From contig JABAKD010000010.1 of the NCBI GenBank assembly GCA_012845835.1, positions 5,333,288 through 5,397,287 on the forward strand: a stretch of DNA of 64,000 nt. The letters run 5' to 3'. How positions within the stretch are numbered: position 1 is the stretch's first letter; each line of letters starts with the position of its first letter. Shown here piece after piece: positions 59,401 through 64,000 of this stretch. The notes under the pieces were generated by a model. That model saw only the letters and a program-made list of their open reading frames with translations. It did no database searches and had not been told where the DNA came from. The DNA is from Undaria pinnatifida (lineage: Eukaryota; Sar; Phaeophyceae; Laminariales; Alariaceae). Made by a program: the position numbers and the translations under genes.

Positions 59401-62400
59401 TGACAAGGGGGGGGACCCTAACCGTACGGCATGTGTCGGTGAACAGCTGGTCTCAAGAGGTTGACGTACCAATGCGATCACGGGCTGGGATGACCATGGC
59501 AGCCGAACGCGGCAGGAGCGGGTGCGGCTATCGCGTGCTGGGACGATCTGGACAGTCGGAAGAATCAGGCAAGGACTTTTTACGAATGGAGGTCCGAGTG
59601 CCGGACCTGCAGTTGGTGGGGCCGAGAACGCCCGGTCCTACACAACCTCAGCTCGACGTTGTCATCCAGGTGATCCTCGCGAAGGGCTCCTGTAGTCAGT
59701 TCCGTGTTTTCGAAAATACAAGAAGAAAAATGGCTGCGACTACTCTCATGGTGCTGCCTCGCGCGTAGAAGGCACTGATACACGGGGGCTTTGCACTCTA
59801 TTGGCGTGTTAAATAACTGAAGCAGCGGTGTTTGTCTTCTCTTCTTGTCTGCGCAGACGCGCCTCAGTGTTGTTCGATTACCGTCACTGTGTCGTTCGTA
59901 GGTATGGCCAAGAGTCTGCACTCGGCGGGGAGTTCGGCGCTTTCCCCAATAATATGCAACACAGCTTTCTCTAACACCCCCTCTGCATTGATTTCACGCC
60001 ACTCATGGGAACGCCTTTGTTTTGTTTTACCTGCAGGTGCAGCCCTTCGATATCCATGTCAACCCAAGCATCATTTGCTCGTTGACGTCGTACGTTACCC
60101 CTATCCCTCTCGCGGAGGGCTCTTCAGAGGCAGCAGAGGTGCCTTTCCCTCACTTTCTGCCGCCAGTCGTCACGCCGTTTCATTCCAGTGGCGCCCCCTC
60201 GGCTTCAGCGGCTCGCGATGAAAGCCCTCTGTGCGAGAGCGGTGGGCTTGAGCGCGGGAGTTCGGCGGGAGAACGCGTGTCCACGGACTTTGAAAAGTCG
60301 GCCATGACCGCGTCGTCCAGCGTGAGGCTGCTAGCATCCCAGGTTTCGATTGAGCTGTCCTCGTACCCTGATGGGCCGGCCTTGGCCGCTGGCGCTTCGC
60401 ACGTTTTCGTGAGGGCGATCACCTGGCCGCCCGACGCAGGTCGAGGGACAGTAAGCGGGGATGAAGGTGCGCACGGCCGACCTGGGAACGGGGGCAGGGC
60501 GATGTTGGGGCCGGAGGTGTTCGCCCGCTTATCTCGGGTGACCTGCGCAGTTAAACGTGGTATCGGATCTGATGGGGATGATGTCCTGCGGGAAGACGAC
60601 CGCTCTGGTGACCCCTGCCGGGCCGACGAACAAGGTGACACAATACTTAAACCTTTCGATATCGACGCCCACTTCACTCGGCCTAGAGCGGACGCTGACG
60701 CCGCGGTCGGCATCGCGTCGAAGTTATCGGCAGCGCGAGGGTGGCATGCCGGCATCTATGTCGACGAGCTCTACCTAAGGTTCGGCGCCGTCCACACGCG
60801 CAGCCTAGATATCCTGGCCAACCTTTTCTTCCCGGCCATGGCCACCGCGAGCCTTACCACCGCTAAGTTAGCGCGAGGCCAACGCGAACACGGAACGGCG
60901 ACCGGCAAGCAATGGCATAACCAAGGGCACGTTGGTGACTTGCGCGAGTTGGAGCGTGTAGAGTGTGCGGAGTCCGCTGGGGAGACGACCGTAACGCCGG
61001 AGCCTGGGGAAGCTGTATTCTATGGAATTGGGCCGCCTCGTGAGGGGCAACGGGAGAACGAAGGCACTGCGCACACTAGCGCAGAGAACGTAGCTGATGG
61101 CTGGGTGCACTGCTGTGAGTGGCGCTACTGGGGGCTTAGGCGAGTGGCTCAGATCGCGTTGCCGTATGCGCCTTTGAGGGGGGTTGTCCCGCTGTTGGAG
61201 GGGCTGGCCGTTGATTCCTTGGAAGTGGAGCTTAGCTTCATGGATCCTTTGACACAAACGCTTGAGGTGAGATCTGCGGGAGTGGCTAATGGAGACAGGT
61301 GGTCTTCGTGTCAGCTGGAGGTGTCTTCGCTCACCTCTACATTTTCGCTGCAGCGGTCGCCAGTGTGTGACTTGATCTTACAGTAGAAGTAGAGTTTTCC
61401 GGTGTGCCCGTTCCTCGCTACCCATATCCTTTTGTTTCATCGAATAAACCGTAGTACGTAGTGGTACCTGGTAAAGCTTTTGAAGCCTTCATGACATGTA
61501 GCTGTGTGTCGTATCGCAGGCGTGTGCGAAGATGTGGATGTCAACGATTCCGCGGGGGTACGGCAGCTCGAGATTAAGCGCGATGCGATTGCCAATCCCC
61601 GCACGTTGCACTGACGGTTTTGTATACGCCCTCCGCAACAATACACGCCCTCCCCACCAGGCGGCAACACGTTTCAACGTACCTTGCCACGCGTCAGGTG
61701 GATTTCCAAACGTTGGCTTTCCTGGCCGGCAGCGTGTTACGGTAGAGCCGTCTCGGCCCTTCTTTGCCCGCACGTGGCGTCTCTCGTGGCGAATTCCGGC
61801 TTGGCTACGGTCCCGAGACACGGCCGCGGCCGCGGAATTCCCTGATCCTTGTGCCATCTCCGTGTGGAGCTCCCTCCTTCTCCAAGCGTTATCGGTTCAT
61901 TCATCACCGGTGGGTCCTGCGGCGGGTCCATCCTATTTTTCCACGACGCTGGTTGCTCAAAAGGTTACGCTTGCCATATTGACAGACGGCAATGCAAGAT
62001 CCTCGTCGTCATCACTCTCGTCGGTGTCATCTCGGCCACCGTCTGGAGGGGGAGAAAGAGACACCTTCGTGCAACTGGAAGAGATCGTCCGCATGGTCAT
62101 CAGTGACGTCAATGTCTTCGCGGCGGCGAGTTCAGCGGCCGGACCGCTGGCCGCGACGACGAGAGGTAGCGCCGAGGTGGCTGTTGACGTGCAGGACTTC
62201 TCGAACTTCCTCCGCCTGCCGCTCCTGTCTCACGCTCAGGTGAAATGGGATTTGGCCACGAACGGCGGCAGAGGTGGTGCTGCGGGTAGCGACGAAGACT
62301 TGCTGTCTCCTCTTAGGCCTGTCACAGCGGCTGCTGTGGAGGTGCACAGCGCTATTGTTAGCGTATCGGTGACTTCAATGCAATGCGTGGAGCAGTGCAT

Positions 62401-64000
62401 CGCCGAGCTGTCTCAGCAACCTTCTGGAGCAATCGAGGCCGGGGAAGGCTCCGCAACGGGCGAGACGCATGTTGGCGGAGTGGAGGGTATGAAGCCGTCG
62501 GCATCAGTGTGCTCTACGACCCCGCAACGACAGCCGCGGCAACGGAGCAAGCGCTACGTAATCACGAATCTCACCGATCGTGTCTTGTGGTTCGGCCAAG
62601 GGTCCACCACGGAAGCCCTGCTGCTTCGTGGGGGAGAGGAGACGTCGTACCGGTGGAGGACAACCCCTGCGGGCGTTGCGACTGCTTCCGCGTCGCGGAA
62701 AGGCAGTGTGTCGAGACTCGTCCTCATGCTGCGCCTCGCGTTGCATTTCGATTCTGGAGAACTCAGCGATGAGCTTGGAGCTGATTCAGGTGCTAGAGGT
62801 GACAGCGGTCCCTGGACAGAACCGTTTCCGGCAGATGACGCGGGAACATATATGGTGAGGCGTTCTTCGTGGGGCAGCCGAAGCTCCGATGAAATTTCTG
62901 TTTTTTGCTCTCTTTGCAGTGGCTTCAGGCCGCGAATCTCTACGTGTTTACTCATCCAACGCAGCACCGGACGCAACAACTCATCATGAGGCTCATCGAT
63001 TTAACTCTGTTTCCTTCTTACTCATAGGAAACCGAACGATAAATGTCTGTACGAATGAGTGCCCGATCTCGCACGTGTGCACCCCCCCCCCTACCCCCCC
63101 CCCCCCAAGTTTTGTTGGCACACTCTCAACTCACACCGGGTGTCCTTGCCTTTTGCGTTTCCGCGTTTGCCGCATTTGCAGCGCTTGTTGCAAAGCACGG
63201 GGGCAGGGTGGCAAGCGGGCGCCAAAGTGCCTCTTGTCGGTTTGAAAGGGAGCGATCCGATGGTGCTTCCCCTATGGGTAGTAGTCACCAAGGAGGGTCT
63301 GCAAACACGCATCATGTTCCACGGAGAGTGGGTGTTCACCAACCATCTCCCGCAGGAAGTTCAGGTGAGGGAGAGTATACCGATGTTTGCTTCGTCAAGT
63401 TGGTTAAAACGTGCCGAAAGTGTTGTCGCGATGAAGCGTTTCCGGAATCTGGCGCTGCTCGCGCTGGCTGGGTGTAAGAAACGGATTTTCTCTGCAAGAA
63501 ACGGAATTTCTATATGAGAAACGGAGCGTCTCTGCCCGCAACCATCACTTTAGTTTTCAGGCGCTGGTTTCCTTACCCGATCCGCTCTTTGCGCATGTTG
63601 CCTTGCGCTCGTAATGTGTTGCTGTTGCCTGCTTAACGCCAACAAGGTGGCGTGGGTAACGTCGGCCGGGGTGGGTGATGCAAGCCGGCGCCTCGTGGAG
63701 CCCGTAGGAATGCGCGGCCGCCTAAACCTCGCCGCGTGTGGCCCAGACAAGGCGTCGGATGGTTCCGATAGCGGGGAAGAGGCGGAGGTGCCCCATCCGG
63801 TTTCCTGTTCTGCGCTCACCGCGTGCCTCCCTTCCATGGGCTCGGAGCCGCAAGGGCCGGAACGGTTTTCTGAACTCATGTTGGAGTTCCGGATGGCGAC
63901 TCCCGACGCATCCACTGTTGTCGGCTCGGTGGGTCCACCTCCACACCCCGGAGAAAGCCCGGTGGCGCACGCGACGGCGTCATTGGGTGGCTGTAGCTCC
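47409..64000 (+). CDS. VPS13: VPS13-like bridge lipid-transfer protein (5' part; continues past window)
   Basis: Exons chained by phase: 47409-47614, 48528-48686, 49628-49757, 50374-50433, 51246-51419, 51838-52077, 52592-53022, 53401-53566, 53841-53937, 54178-54400, 54930 to about 55023, 55368-59669, 60037-61366, 61520-61557, 61698-61741, 61870-62854, 63182-63364 and 63647 onward. The N-terminus is a chorein domain: LGGDVVLENLEIKK, then GFIRELRIHIPWTRL, then VSNLVLKYEDAD, close to VPS13 LWGGDVVLxNL, LxIPWxxL and ISNIHIRYED. A segment near 62553 (RYVITNLTDRVLWF) fits the start of the VPS13 adaptor-binding (VAB) region, and 63315-63357 (HGEWVFTNHLPQEV) is consistent with it. VPS13 proteins form long hydrophobic grooves that move lipids between organelle membranes. 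Exon 12 alone is 4.3 kb. Least certain are the exon 11 donor, the two small exons at 61520 and 61698, and the exon 13 donor (GTGACT; GTGAGA at 61267 is an alternative). Confidence 0.85.

Noticed and set aside
1-64000. CRISPR arrays, bacterial operons or phage genes
   Set aside because: No regular repeat-spacer structure, no ribosome-binding sites before tightly packed genes, and clear spliceosomal introns; the window is eukaryotic.

Overview
This is a nuclear window from a eukaryote. Intron-rich genes with GT-AG junctions, long introns full of repeats, poly-Gln tracts, tRNA-derived SINE-like repeats and an interstitial TTAGGG tract fit a stramenopile, most likely a brown alga (Ectocarpus-like). 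The taxon is an inference; no rRNA or organelle marker is present.

Region 1-24.9 kb is gene-poor and consists largely of repeats. It holds a 380-bp direct repeat, 41-bp minisatellites, at least three copies of a pyrimidine-rich dispersed element (1.32-2.26, 6.90-8.29 and 21.5-22.5 kb), and two full-length copies of a tRNA-headed SINE. It also holds a minus-strand retroposon family, a CCAAT-rich satellite at 19.3-20.2 kb and several local duplications. The only persuasive coding pieces are a short plus-strand gene with a CENP-B/Tc5-type DNA-binding domain and no DDE catalytic domain (9909-10499), and an orphan terminal exon on the minus strand (16873-17136).

Region 24.9-64 kb holds three spliced genes whose exon phases I could chain. 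(1) 24935-33810 (+) has seven exons and encodes about 1051 aa: an RS/RD-rich segment, a PAWMT motif, long Q/P-rich tracts, eight DxYGRPIPQ repeats and a C-terminal WW domain. It is probably an RNA-processing scaffold. (2) 36077-46690 (-) is a mitochondrial carrier (SLC25) family gene with six exons visible and its start exon not fixed. A third, truncated SINE copy carrying a telomere-like insertion lies in one of its introns. (3) 47409-64000+ (+) is a VPS13-like lipid-transfer protein gene, from the N-terminal chorein domain into the VPS13 adaptor-binding (VAB) region; it runs off the window.

Genes 1 and 2 are convergent, separated by about 2.3 kb. Genes 2 and 3 are divergent, separated by about 0.7 kb or less, so they may share a promoter region. 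All exon boundaries were read by eye from splice motifs, reading frame and phase. No transcript or database evidence was available.
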